Shown here one piece after another: positions 15,769 through 24,354 of a stretch of DNA of 64,000 nt (its first letter is position 1; each line of letters begins with the position of its first letter). Under the pieces are notes generated by a model. The model made no database searches. It had not been told where the DNA came from and worked only from the letters and a program-made list of their open reading frames with translations. The DNA lies in NCBI GenBank assembly GCA_004298155.1, contig SCRD01000003.1:1-64000 (forward strand), in the 5' to 3' direction. The position numbers and the translations under genes are program-made. This DNA is from Acidobacteriota bacterium. GTDB lineage: Bacteria; Acidobacteriota; Terriglobia; UBA7540.

Positions 15769-16353
15769 TTACTCTTCAGCGAAGCACTTCATAAAAAACT
15801 TCCTCGCCTCCATTAACCCTTGCTCCCGCGTTTGAGGGTCTGGAATGACGCGGACCATCATCAACACCCCCGCCATGCTGGAGAACAACAACCTGATCTT
15901 CGTCAGTTTCTCTTCTCGTGTCCGACCGGGCATGAATGGCAGCAGCCGCTCACGATACGCTTCCAACGATGCCTCGATCCTTCTCCGCACAGCTGCCGGC
16001 TTCCGCGCCAGTTCCGGCCCCAGCGCGGCGCGCACGCAACCGGCTCCCGGCGAATTCGCGTGGCCCGCGCTCAGATAACGCTCGATGATGGCTCGCAGAG
16101 CCTGACCTTCGGGCGCGGACTTTGCAACCTCCACCATACGTCTACCCGTCTCGTCCAATGCCCGTGCCACCGCTTCGACGAACAGGTCGTCCTTGCTTTT
16201 AAAATGCCGGTAGAAGCCCCCTTTTTTAAGGCCTGCCTTCTTCATCACCGTTCCGATGCCGATGCTGTCCCCGCCGCGCTCCCGGAAAGAGCGGGCAGCC
16301 ATGGAAAGAATCTTCTCGTGGTTCTGCGCTTTGTGTTCCCGCGAGTATCGCAT
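15769..16353 (-). CDS. TetR/AcrR-family repressor
   Basis: 194 residues from the ATG at 16353 (MRYSREHKAQNHEKIL); the frame extends 14 codons further upstream but would then run through the operator. The N-terminal helix-turn-helix has FRERGGDSIGIGTVMKKAGL followed by GGFYRHFKSKDDLF, the classic recognition helix of TetR proteins. The C-terminal ligand domain has the layout of the NemR/YxaF branch that senses electrophiles or small phenolics (Cys in GAGCVRAALG); the ligand is unknown. It sits directly upstream of the isomerase-like gene on the same strand, and both have the same palindromic operator, so it very likely represses itself and that gene. Confidence 0.9.
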   Translation of the reverse strand: MRYSREHKAQNHEKILSMAARSFRERGGDSIGIGTVMKKAGLKKGGFYRHFKSKDDLFVEAVARALDETGRRMVEVAKSAPEGQALRAIIERYLSAGHANSPGAGCVRAALGPELARKPAAVRRRIEASLEAYRERLLPFMPGRTREEKLTKIRLLFSSMAGVLMMVRVIPDPQTREQGLMEARKFFMKCFAEE

Positions 16354-16359
16354 GGTCAA

Positions 16360-16377
16360 AGAGTACGGAAGTACTCT
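16360..16377. promoter_or_regulatory. TetR-type operator before the repressor gene
   Basis: AGAGTACGGAAGTACTCT: perfect 7-bp inverted arms with a 4-bp centre, 6 bp upstream of the repressor start. It matches the operator at 15734-15753, which supports autoregulation. Confidence 0.8.
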
Positions 16378-17150
16378 ATTTCCTGTCAAGGCCAAAATTG
16401 ATCTTTCTAACGCCCCCCGCGAATCTGATAAAAGACACAGAGTCCCTCACTGGCAGAACTCGATGCACGCTGATGAAGGGGCGGCGGGATCATCCCAGCC
16501 CCGGAGGAGCGATGGATTATAGCCCACGTCGTCAGCCGTGGGTCCGCTGCATCCCCCTCTCCCGCCCCCCCTCTCCTGCGCCGGGGAGGGGGGTGTCCTT
16601 ATCCCCAGAGCTTGCGCCCTGGGCTAAAGTCTTCCGGCCCTTCGGGCCTGACTCCGGCGGGCTGTCACAACCGCGCTGCGACAGGCTACCCCGCAATTCT
16701 GCACACGGCTACAGCGCAATTGATTCTCCGGGATAAGCGTAAAGCGCCCCGGGAAGAAATTCGGATATTTATGGACAGATTGGCATCAAAATTCCTGTTT
16801 CGTTTTTCCAGGAAAGAGCGTATTATTACCTGCGTCACAGGGAGGAGTTTGTTCTGTCAGGAGACCATGCACCGCCCTTTCGAGGCGCGGACATCTACAG
16901 GCCTTCAGTAACAATACCTCTCGAAAACACCGGGTGTTCGGGTCTGCGGCTCCGATGATTGCAGGGCCGTAGCTCGGGCTGGAAATTGTTGAATACCTCC
17001 TGAGACACTGCTCTGCACTAAAGTTGCGCTCAAGATCCTAATGCTCCTCTTCCGCCACATCACGCCGGCCGCTTGATCGTCTTTGGAAGACGATTAATTA
17101 TCAAAAAAACCTGAATGGAGCTCCGGAGAGGCCGGAGTAGGGAGGAATCT
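16378..17150. other. Intergenic region, about 770 bp, no convincing gene
   Basis: The reading frames here have no ribosome sites or domain-like composition. It contains a strong GC hairpin (16566-16593) and a GGCCC-TTC-GGGCC hairpin near 16637. The last 100 bp before the beta-helix gene are AT-rich. Confidence 0.5.
16566..16593. repeat. GC-rich hairpin
   Basis: CCCCCCTCTCC pairs with GGGGAGGGGGG (one G-T pair) around a 6-nt loop, 11 bp in all. No T-run follows, so this is more likely an intergenic palindrome than a terminator. Confidence 0.4.
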
Positions 17151-18305
17151 GTGTACCTATCGAGACGAGATTGTGCATGTGCCAGCGCTTTGCCAGCAGT
17201 ATGGACTTCAGCCTGTTTACTGTTGTTGTTTTCCACGTTAACGCCACGCGCTCTTTGTTCAAAGGCGCCTTCTGGAACCACCACTACTACCACCACGACG
17301 ACATCAACCAATCCCTGGATAACTGTTTCGGACGCTTCGCAGCTTCAGACGGCGCTCAATGCGCTGCCGGCTTCTGGCGGAACTTTGCTCCTGCAAGGCC
17401 TCATAGCGTCCGGGCTTGGCCCAGTCTCGATCTCCCAAAGCCATGTGACCATTAATTTTGTGAACTGCCAGCTCGGGTATGCCGGGAACGGAATCACGAT
17501 CACTGGCACGGATGATGCGCTCGTCGGAGACGACAGCACCACGGTCACCGCCGGGGGCGTGGCCGTTACTCTGGACAATGCAACCTCCGCCAGGGTCGAG
17601 CACCTGCGTGTCGCGCAGTCAGGCTATTCAGCTTTTATGGTCCTGGGAACGACGTCGGGCGCTCGCTTTGTTGATGACTACGCGGTGAACTACAACGGCA
17701 TGAATGTGGTAGGCCATGCGGGCTTTTTTATCTTCGGGCCGGCTGCGCACATTTTGTTTGAACACTGCTCCGCGTCGAACGGCAACGGGCAGGGATTCCG
17801 CATGGATAGCACTACGTCTCTGCCGATGCACGTCCGTGTCGTCGATTGTGAAGTAATCGGAACCGGCGGCCGTTCGGCGGAGGGTATCGGTCCTGCGGGC
17901 ACGGATATCTGGGTTGTTCACTGCCGTGTCTATAAGACTGGCGCTACGGGCATTCTCCTCTTCAACGGACGCGCCGGCATGGTGTTCCGCAACATCTATA
18001 TCGTCGGAAATTCCATCGGCGATTCGTCTCAGGTCGCTGCCGGCAATGCCGCCATCCAGATCAACCCCACGGCCAACGGGATTCAGGGCGTTGTGGTCTC
18101 AAATAACATCGCCTGGGACGATCAGTCCAGCCCGACCTCGGAGGTGATGCTTTCGCTCACCAACGGCGGCCAGGGCGGGACCATTGATTCGCTTACCATC
18201 ACAGGCAATCTGTCAATCAACCAGCGGAACTCCGCAGGGATTTCCAATTCGATGCCAGTTGCCAACGTGACAAATTCCAGTGTCGGGCTGTCAACTGCGT
18301 TTTAG
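17151..18305 (+). CDS. Secreted right-handed parallel beta-helix protein
   Basis: About 384 residues from the GTG at 17151, which has GGGAGG 5 nt upstream; the frame is open from an ATG at 17115. A signal peptide (about 1-36, LPAVWTSACLLLLF) is followed by a run of nine threonines (TTTTTTTTT), a probable flexible linker. The rest has pectate-lyase-like coils rich in Asn, Gly and short hydrophobic strands (VTINFVNCQ, ITITGTDDAL, HILFEHCSASNGNGQGFRM, VRVVDCEVIGTGGRS), typical of a beta-helix (NosD/pectate-lyase superfamily). Enzymatic function, probably on a polysaccharide, cannot be read from the sequence. It is a single gene. Confidence 0.75.
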   Translation: MYLSRRDCACASALPAVWTSACLLLLFSTLTPRALCSKAPSGTTTTTTTTTSTNPWITVSDASQLQTALNALPASGGTLLLQGLIASGLGPVSISQSHVTINFVNCQLGYAGNGITITGTDDALVGDDSTTVTAGGVAVTLDNATSARVEHLRVAQSGYSAFMVLGTTSGARFVDDYAVNYNGMNVVGHAGFFIFGPAAHILFEHCSASNGNGQGFRMDSTTSLPMHVRVVDCEVIGTGGRSAEGIGPAGTDIWVVHCRVYKTGATGILLFNGRAGMVFRNIYIVGNSIGDSSQVAAGNAAIQINPTANGIQGVVVSNNIAWDDQSSPTSEVMLSLTNGGQGGTIDSLTITGNLSINQRNSAGISNSMPVANVTNSSVGLSTAF

Positions 18306-18514
18306 GCCAGACAAAGCCAATCGGGCGGCTCAAGCAGATGCAGCGTGGTCCGCCATGCGTGCGGATTTGCAGGCGGAGCCCCGACTGCGGATGCTCCGCG
18401 CCTGCCTGTAGTTTCAATGGCTGCATTTTGCGAGGATTGGCCTGGCGGCCTTTCGGACGCGGCGCCGGGGCCATGATGCGCCCACTTTCCACGAAAGATT
18501 TTCTCGTATTGTTT

Positions 18515-18540
18515 CATATTTCTAATATAATAGAAGTATG
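18515..18540. promoter_or_regulatory. Putative ArsR operator covering the arsR start codon
   Basis: CATATTTCTA and TAGAAGTATG form 10-bp inverted arms (one mismatch) around a 6-bp AT-only centre. The right arm ends with the ATG of arsR. AT-rich imperfect palindromes at the promoter are usual for ArsR-family autorepression. Confidence 0.6.
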
Positions 18541-18918
18541 AAGCCGATCAAGGCCGCCGAACAGATAGCCCGCTATGCGGATATGTTTGCCGCCATGGGC
18601 GCCGGGCCTCGCCTGCGCATCGTGCAACTTCTTCTCACGGCCCACCCTCAGGGGCTCAACGCCGGCGACATCCAGGACGAGCTCGCGGTCCCTGCATCCA
18701 CTTTGTCTCACCATCTCGACAAGCTCAGGAACGAAGGGCTGATCAACGTGCGCAGAGAGGGCACTTACTTGTGGTACACGGCCAGCACAGAGGCGCTCCA
18801 GGAAATCATCAGCTTCCTGTACGCCGAGTGCTGCACCCGCAACCAGGCCATCAAGCCCGCTGAAGTCATGGGGATTGGGCAGGCATTACAACGCGGCCCG
18901 GAAAGGAAAAGCAAATGA
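18538..18918 (+). CDS. arsR: ArsR-family arsenic-sensing repressor
   Basis: 126 residues. The winged helix has AGDIQDELAVPASTLSHHLDKLRNEGLINVRREGTYLWY, the standard ArsR DNA-binding helix and wing. Near the C-terminus is a Cys pair in YAECCTRNQ. There is no ELCVCDL motif in the DNA-binding helix, so As(III) would be sensed by the C-terminal cysteines, as in the CgArsR/AfArsR type. It overlaps arsM by 4 bp and has a palindrome over its own start codon. It most likely represses the arsR-arsM operon until arsenite binds. Confidence 0.88.
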   Translation: MKPIKAAEQIARYADMFAAMGAGPRLRIVQLLLTAHPQGLNAGDIQDELAVPASTLSHHLDKLRNEGLINVRREGTYLWYTASTEALQEIISFLYAECCTRNQAIKPAEVMGIGQALQRGPERKSK

Positions 18919-19736
18919 GCACCCAGAACATCAAGGAAGTCGTGAAGGAAAAGTACGGCCAGGCTGCTTTGCGTTTGATCAAGGGGGGGAGCCGCTGCTG
19001 CGGAGCCGGGCCTGAAGAGGAAGGGCGCCTGGACCCTGTTACTGCGAACCTCTACGACGGCGGCGATGCCAGCCAGGTCCCGGAAGAGGCCCTGCTGGCC
19101 TCCTTCGGTTGTGGAAACCCCACGGCCCTTGCCGAGTTGAAGCCGGGCGAAACTGTCCTGGATTTGGGCTCAGGCGGGGGCATTGATGTCCTGCTCTCGG
19201 CCAGGCGCGTAGGCCCCTCCGGGAAGGCGTACGGGCTGGACATGACGGATGAGATGCTGGCCCTGGCGCGTGAAAACCAGCGCAAGGCCGGAATTGAAAA
19301 CGCCGAATTCCTGCAAGGTGAAATTGAGAACATCCCGCTGCCTGACCATTCGGTTGACGTCGTGATTTCCAACTGCGTCATTAATTTGTCGGCGGACAAG
19401 GGCCGCGTGCTGCAAGAAGCGTTTCGGGTGTTGAAACCCGGCGGGCGCTTTGCAGTTTCTGACATTGTGGTTCGCGGCGAAGTTCCGAAGAGCATTCGGA
19501 AAAACGTGGAACTTTGGGCCGGCTGCCTCGCGGGAGCACTGGAGGAAAACGAATACATTTCAAAGCTAACTCAAGCTGGCTTTGAAGCCATCAACATTGA
19601 GGTGACGCGGGTTTACCGCGCTGCGGATGCCCGTGAATTGCTCGCGAGCAAGGGGACCGATATCGACGAGATCGCTCCCCTGGTGGACGGAAAGTTTGTA
19701 AGCGCCTTCGTTCGGGCCATGAAACCGCTCGGTTAA
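18915..19736 (+). CDS. arsM: Arsenite S-adenosylmethionine methyltransferase
   Basis: 273 residues. The class I SAM fold has motif I VLDLGSGGGIDVLLSA, followed by GLDMTDEML and ISNCVINLS. Cysteines at the positions expected for As(III) binding are seen: a Cys pair near residue 28 (SRCCGAG), one in SNCVIN and one in WAGCLAGAL. ArsM converts arsenite to methylated, partly volatile species in the cytoplasm. The overlap with arsR shows an As(III)-inducible operon. No arsenite pump (ArsB/Acr3) or arsenate reductase is nearby, so methylation may be the main local defence. Confidence 0.93.
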   Translation: MSTQNIKEVVKEKYGQAALRLIKGGSRCCGAGPEEEGRLDPVTANLYDGGDASQVPEEALLASFGCGNPTALAELKPGETVLDLGSGGGIDVLLSARRVGPSGKAYGLDMTDEMLALARENQRKAGIENAEFLQGEIENIPLPDHSVDVVISNCVINLSADKGRVLQEAFRVLKPGGRFAVSDIVVRGEVPKSIRKNVELWAGCLAGALEENEYISKLTQAGFEAINIEVTRVYRAADARELLASKGTDIDEIAPLVDGKFVSAFVRAMKPLG

Positions 19737-19904
19737 AAGTGGGTGAACCACTTTAGCTCAGATGGAAAATCGCGGGCGCGCATTCCGACCGGGCGCGAAG
19801 GATTTACCGGAGCTCTGCAGCAGGCGATTTATCAGGATGCGCAGGGGTGAGTTCAAACGATAAAATGAGTATTCCGCTTCCCGAGACAAAAAGGATGCAG
19901 AGCC
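19737..19904. other. Short intergenic region after arsM
   Basis: 168 bp with no gene and no clear terminator. It should contain the promoter of the cytochrome gene. Confidence 0.4.
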
Positions 19905-20693
19905 ATGATGCTTAAGATATGCGGCGGGTGCTGGGTACGTGGCAGGCTTGCCTTATCAATCTCCATGCTGGTGATCGTTCTCGGGAGTTGCACGGCCGAC
20001 AAAAAGCCATCGAAGGTTGAGGCCACGCTGGCCAACATGGCCAAAGATGTTGTTATTCCCATCGAAGCCGAAAACATGAAAAATCCCCTGCCCACCAGCG
20101 AGGCCGGCGTGGATGAAGGAAAGGAAATGTATCTGCAATCCTGCGCAATCTGCCACGGAACGGACGGGCACGGCCACACAGAGATTGGGCGCGGCATGTA
20201 CCCGCCGGCCATGGACCTGACGTCGCCTCACGTCCAGCACTGGACTGACGCCGAGCTCTTCTGGATCATCCAGAACGGCGTGCGGCTGACGGGAATGCCA
20301 TCCTGGAAATCATCCATCAGCGAACCAGACACCTGGAAGCTTGTAAATTTTATTCACAGCCTGCCGGGAGCTGATATGCAGGCCGCCTTGTCCGGCACTT
20401 CACCCGGACCAGGACCAGAGGAATCCAGGGAAAATATGATTGAATATGGCCAGACCCTCTACCGGCAGGAAGGCTGCTTCATGTGCCACCGCCTGAACGG
20501 CGAGGGTGGCAAAGTGGGCCCAGACCTGACGATAGAGGAGACGCGCGGCAGGACCACCCAATGGCTGATCGGCCATTTCAAAGACCCGCCAGCTTACACT
20601 CCCGGGTCCATCATGCCAGCCTTCAAGAATCTTACGGATGAGCAGTTGAAGGCGCTCACCACCTTTCTGCTAAGCAAGAAGGAGAAGAAATAG
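19905..20693 (+). CDS. Diheme cytochrome c lipoprotein
   Basis: 262 residues. A lipoprotein signal peptide ends at LGSC29. The first heme site is CAICH (Cys80, Cys83, His84) with a Met in the GMPSWK region as likely axial ligand. The second is CFMCH (about residue 190) with the Met of IMPAFK. The two domains look like tandem class I cytochromes c. The protein should sit in the periplasm, anchored in a membrane, passing electrons. The redox partner is unknown, but a cupredoxin and another cytochrome domain are encoded nearby. AGGA lies 9 nt before the ATG. Confidence 0.88.
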   Translation: MMLKICGGCWVRGRLALSISMLVIVLGSCTADKKPSKVEATLANMAKDVVIPIEAENMKNPLPTSEAGVDEGKEMYLQSCAICHGTDGHGHTEIGRGMYPPAMDLTSPHVQHWTDAELFWIIQNGVRLTGMPSWKSSISEPDTWKLVNFIHSLPGADMQAALSGTSPGPGPEESRENMIEYGQTLYRQEGCFMCHRLNGEGGKVGPDLTIEETRGRTTQWLIGHFKDPPAYTPGSIMPAFKNLTDEQLKALTTFLLSKKEKK

Positions 20694-20795
20694 ATGCCAG
20701 CGTGTCCACGCTTGCGCTGACCAAGGAAGGGATGCGGGCAAGAAATAAAAAATCAGACGGAGGGGGCCAACCCGGCTTGCCAGCTTCGGGGGCCC

Positions 20796-21536
20796 TCAGG
20801 GCAGGGAGTAAATAGGGCTGGAGAACACTTGCGGGTCGTACTGTTTACCGTACTTATTGGCATGAATCATGACTAATTCCCTTGACTGTTCCAGGCGGAT
20901 TGTTCCGAGGGAGGATGCATCCGCGCCAATGGTAACTTCGCGGGAGGCTGCTTTCAAATTCTCAGGCGAAGAGTGTTCTTCCCACAATTGCAGCCTGTAT
21001 TGCCCGGGAGGAACGCCAGGAATCACGACGTCACCCTGCCTGTTTGAGACGGCAAAATACGGAGTGTCAACTACCACCACCACTGCGCTCATTTGAGGAT
21101 GAATGTTGCAGAAGATGTAGCAAATGCCTGCACGGTCAAAATGGACGCTACGAGTCGATCCCGCTTCATAAAGCCCCAGGTCAAACCGCTTGCCGTTGAA
21201 AAGGGAAAAGACATTGTGAAAAAACGGGTCATGATTCGGGAAATCCACCACGGAGCCGGCTTCCACGGCTATCACGTGCGGAACGAACTGCTTATTCTTC
21301 TGAACAAGTTGTGACCGCGCTGCCGAGTGTTGCGGGGTGTGCAGTGGGCCCGCCGAGTCCGTGACCTGGCTGAGCCATAAGACCACGCTTAAATCCCGTG
21401 GTGGAGCATGCGGGCCCTGCCTGGGGTTCACAAACGTGACATGCGCTTTAACAGCCGCACCCTGCGCAGTTGCTCCTGCAAATCCGCAGAACATGGCCGC
21501 TGCCAATAGAACGTATCCTGGTCTTGCGACTGACAC
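20796..21536 (-). CDS. Periplasmic cupredoxin with C-terminal carboxypeptidase-regulatory-like domain
   Basis: 246 residues with a signal peptide (about 1-25). The blue-copper-like part (about 60-155) contains a His in NHDPFFHNVFS and the ligand loop CNIHPQMS, so Cys, His and Met ligands are all in place. The following part (GVPPGQYRLQLWEEHS) is a small Ig-like/CarboxypepD-type strand pattern. This combination is seen in methylamine-utilisation-like plastocyanin proteins. It starts 19 bp after the outer-membrane barrel gene on the same strand, so the two likely act together at the outer membrane or periplasm. Copper binding is strongly suggested; the electron partner is not known. Confidence 0.8.
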   Translation of the reverse strand: MSVARPGYVLLAAAMFCGFAGATAQGAAVKAHVTFVNPRQGPHAPPRDLSVVLWLSQVTDSAGPLHTPQHSAARSQLVQKNKQFVPHVIAVEAGSVVDFPNHDPFFHNVFSLFNGKRFDLGLYEAGSTRSVHFDRAGICYIFCNIHPQMSAVVVVVDTPYFAVSNRQGDVVIPGVPPGQYRLQLWEEHSSPENLKAASREVTIGADASSLGTIRLEQSRELVMIHANKYGKQYDPQVFSSPIYSLP

Positions 21537-21555
21537 AATTCTGCTCCTGAAGGCC

Positions 21556-23160
21556 CTAAAACAGGACTCCGACTCCCAGGTTTAAGTGTCCGGCAGTGTA
21601 TCTGTCGCCGTCGATCTCCGATGTATATATGTGGCGATATTCCAGTGAGAAAATCAAGTCTGTGCGGGGCCGGTAAATCACATTGAACATCTCACTCTGG
21701 TTCCTGGAGATCAGTGAATAAGCATAGCTGTATGGCCTGTTAAAGAGCCGCAAATCACTGTTGAAAGGGTCATCTTCTCCGTAAGCAGCATTGAATTCCA
21801 CCGCCCCTGTGAGCTTGAACTTCAACTGTGTCCACCCGCCCACGGTATTCAGGCCCACGAGCGATGAAGCGGGGTCCGCAAGAGGCCCGCTGAACAGAAC
21901 GCTGCGGCCTGTCGCGCCACCCAGACCGCCAAGCGCTCTTCCCCGATAAAACTCTCCGGTAAGGCCCAGATGGTTACCCATCGGAACACTCAAGTCCGCC
22001 GTGCCCGCCCAGGCATCCATGCTCCGTCCAATCCCGTAATTTTGCCGGCTGTAATAGCTGCCGATTCCAAGCACCAGCGCCCGATCGTTTTGGCCGTGGC
22101 TCCACGCGATGCGCGATGCATAGGCTGGCTGGCGCGATCTTTCACCCGCCTGAGGAGTTCGATATACATCCGCCGGCGGAGGCTCGCCCGAGAGCGGATC
22201 AAGAAATCCCCCCTGGAGGATGATGCCATTCGAATTCGAAAGATCAAACCGATGCTCCACCCGGGCCTGCGGAGTCCATGTCCAAAGGTTCCCCGAGTAA
22301 GAAAATGCCGGGTAGCCGAGCGAGGCAATGGAAGTTGGCGAGAGAGGAGAGAAGAAAGGAGCGTCCTGGCCCACAACGATCGATGTGCGGTCCCAATCCA
22401 TGCGCACCGTGGCGGTTCGCAGACGCATCAACCCTTCCGTTGCCCCGTTTGAGGTATATGGGAATCCCCCGAAGAAGTCCATGTGCAGGTCGGCGCTGGT
22501 CCTGGCGCCGGCTAATGTCGGGCCATACATTTCAAAACCCAGCTCCGACTGCCGGGCTGTGGCGCCAAAACTGCCCGCGGTATCAAACGTTCCGCGTCCG
22601 AGGGCGAGGGCTGGAACATCCTGATTATCAACGCGGCCGCTGTTTTCAAAAGCGTTTAACAGAGCTATGCCGGAAAGCTTCAAGCGATACTTGGATGCGC
22701 TTTCCACTTTGGTTTGGTACTGGTCATCGACCTTCGCTCCGAGGAATTCCTGATTTTCCTCCAGCTTCGATACGCGCTCCTTCAATTCCGGTAGCTCAGG
22801 CGTTTGGTTCACCGCGGACTGCTGTGGCGGGACCTGTGCTGGCTGTTTCGCCATTGAAGTTTCCTTTTGCGGGGCAGCGCTTTCGACGAGGGCCAGTTTG
22901 TCGAGAGCGCCCTCGAGTTCATGGCGCAGTTCACGCGTTTCCTGGCGGGAGCTGGAAACTTCATTCTGCAACTGCGAGATGGTGGCGCTGAGCTGCTGGA
23001 CCTGCTCGGCCAGCGTCCTTACAGATTGTTCAAGGGATGAGGCGGACCCCTCGTTTCCCCCAGCAGCCACTACTTGTGCAGCAGCGGGAATGCCTGTCAG
23101 GAATAACGCCAGGATTGCGCCTCCAGCAATTCCGTAAGGCCGTGCATTACGAGATACCAT
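21556..23160 (-). CDS. Outer-membrane beta-barrel protein with N-terminal coiled coil
   Basis: 534 residues. The signal peptide (about 1-28) is followed by a coiled coil (about 40-90, LEQSVRTLAEQVQQLSATIS...), a Pro/Gln-rich linker and a second short coiled coil (LPELKERVSKLEENQEFL). About 16 amphipathic strands then run to the C-terminal phenylalanine (LNLGVGVLF). The coiled coil plus barrel layout resembles porins that trimerise through a periplasmic stalk. The cargo is unknown. The cupredoxin gene follows 19 bp downstream. A 140-bp gap separates it from the radical SAM operon, so it probably has its own promoter. Confidence 0.75.
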   Translation of the reverse strand: MVSRNARPYGIAGGAILALFLTGIPAAAQVVAAGGNEGSASSLEQSVRTLAEQVQQLSATISQLQNEVSSSRQETRELRHELEGALDKLALVESAAPQKETSMAKQPAQVPPQQSAVNQTPELPELKERVSKLEENQEFLGAKVDDQYQTKVESASKYRLKLSGIALLNAFENSGRVDNQDVPALALGRGTFDTAGSFGATARQSELGFEMYGPTLAGARTSADLHMDFFGGFPYTSNGATEGLMRLRTATVRMDWDRTSIVVGQDAPFFSPLSPTSIASLGYPAFSYSGNLWTWTPQARVEHRFDLSNSNGIILQGGFLDPLSGEPPPADVYRTPQAGERSRQPAYASRIAWSHGQNDRALVLGIGSYYSRQNYGIGRSMDAWAGTADLSVPMGNHLGLTGEFYRGRALGGLGGATGRSVLFSGPLADPASSLVGLNTVGGWTQLKFKLTGAVEFNAAYGEDDPFNSDLRLFNRPYSYAYSLISRNQSEMFNVIYRPRTDLIFSLEYRHIYTSEIDGDRYTAGHLNLGVGVLF

Positions 23161-23301
23161 AAATTACCCCTCCGTATGCTTAACCCTGCCGCTCTCTCAT
23201 CAGTGCGGCGAGACCTTGATTGAGAGGATATAAGACGTAGCCCGTTTCTCCCCTTTCCGTAAATTCTACCCCTCAATCTTGCGGAGGAATCAGGTATTTC
23301 G

Positions 23302-24354
23302 TCAGGGCACAGGGGCCTCCTCTGCCAGGTAAAGTGAACAGACGCACTTTTGACATACGGGATCTCTTGCCACATCGAGTTCCCGGCGAAACCTCAAGGC
23401 CTGCTCGCCGTTCAGGACGTCGCGCAAGCTCGCCTCGCGGATGTTGCCGATGGCACGGTGAAAAAAGCATGGACGGACCGTCCCATCCGCTTCGACTACA
23501 GCGGAGACCCAAGGTGCATTGCAGCGAGGGGATACATTCTGCGTCTGCCCGAGGCTTGCCCGATAATGCAAGACAATTCGGCGGAGTTTATCGGGGTTTT
23601 CAGAAATAAACCCCGATTCGATTTCCCTTTGGCACTCCCGTATCAACGCGTTGATCTCCACGTCGAGCCCTCCGACTTCCGTCGCATCCAGGGCGATGCT
23701 TTCCTGGCGCGCGGACGGCCAGCCGAGCGGGCGGTTAAAGGCTTCAGAAGTGGTATCGGCAGCCAGAAACGAAATCGAATTCAGTCCCAGCGCGTGGGCT
23801 GTGCGCACAGTGTCGCGAAGATGCCGGAAGTTCCTTTTTTGGACCGTGCAGCGGCCATGGACCGGCATCTGAGGGCTCAGGCGCCGGACTTCGCGGATTC
23901 CTGCGGAGAGGCGCGTGAACGCTCCGGGGACAGACCGAATAGCATCGTGCACGCCAGGCGGGCCGTCGATTGAGATGATCACGTCGTCCATCCACCGGGT
24001 CACGTTTCCGGCCTGCCTTTTAAGCAGCAAACCCGCCGTGAGAAGCGTCATGCGGATCCCTTCGTCCCGGCAAAGCTGGACGAGTGATTCGAGGTCCGAA
24101 TGCATCAACGGTTCGCCGCCGGAAAAGACAATCCATCTGACCCTGAGCTCGCGAAGACTCTCCAGGTGCGGCCTAAGGTCCTCAGCGGTGATTTCTCGCG
24201 CCTGCCGAATCTTCCAGATGTCGCACATCAGGCAGCGGCAATTGCAGCGGTTGTGCGGGAATAGGACCAGGATCGGCAGTTCGTGGATGCGATGATCGCG
24301 GACCTCATCTTCCAACGCGCTATTGGGAATCACCGCCTCAACGCGTTCACTCAT
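23302..24354 (-). CDS. Radical SAM/SPASM-type enzyme
   Basis: 350 residues. The radical SAM cluster motif is C37-x3-C41-x2-C44 (NRCNCRCLMCDIW), followed by FSGGEPLMH, the SAM-binding GGE. A SPASM-like C-terminal region has several Cys residues (SPRCNAPW, RPCFFH, DPVCQKCVCS) that would hold auxiliary Fe-S clusters. SPASM enzymes modify peptides, proteins or small molecules by radical chemistry. It overlaps the amidohydrolase by 4 bp and is the last gene of the long operon. No precursor peptide is next to it, so the substrate is unknown. Confidence 0.88.
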   Translation of the reverse strand: MSERVEAVIPNSALEDEVRDHRIHELPILVLFPHNRCNCRCLMCDIWKIRQAREITAEDLRPHLESLRELRVRWIVFSGGEPLMHSDLESLVQLCRDEGIRMTLLTAGLLLKRQAGNVTRWMDDVIISIDGPPGVHDAIRSVPGAFTRLSAGIREVRRLSPQMPVHGRCTVQKRNFRHLRDTVRTAHALGLNSISFLAADTTSEAFNRPLGWPSARQESIALDATEVGGLDVEINALIRECQREIESGFISENPDKLRRIVLHYRASLGQTQNVSPRCNAPWVSAVVEADGTVRPCFFHRAIGNIREASLRDVLNGEQALRFRRELDVARDPVCQKCVCSLYLAEEAPVP

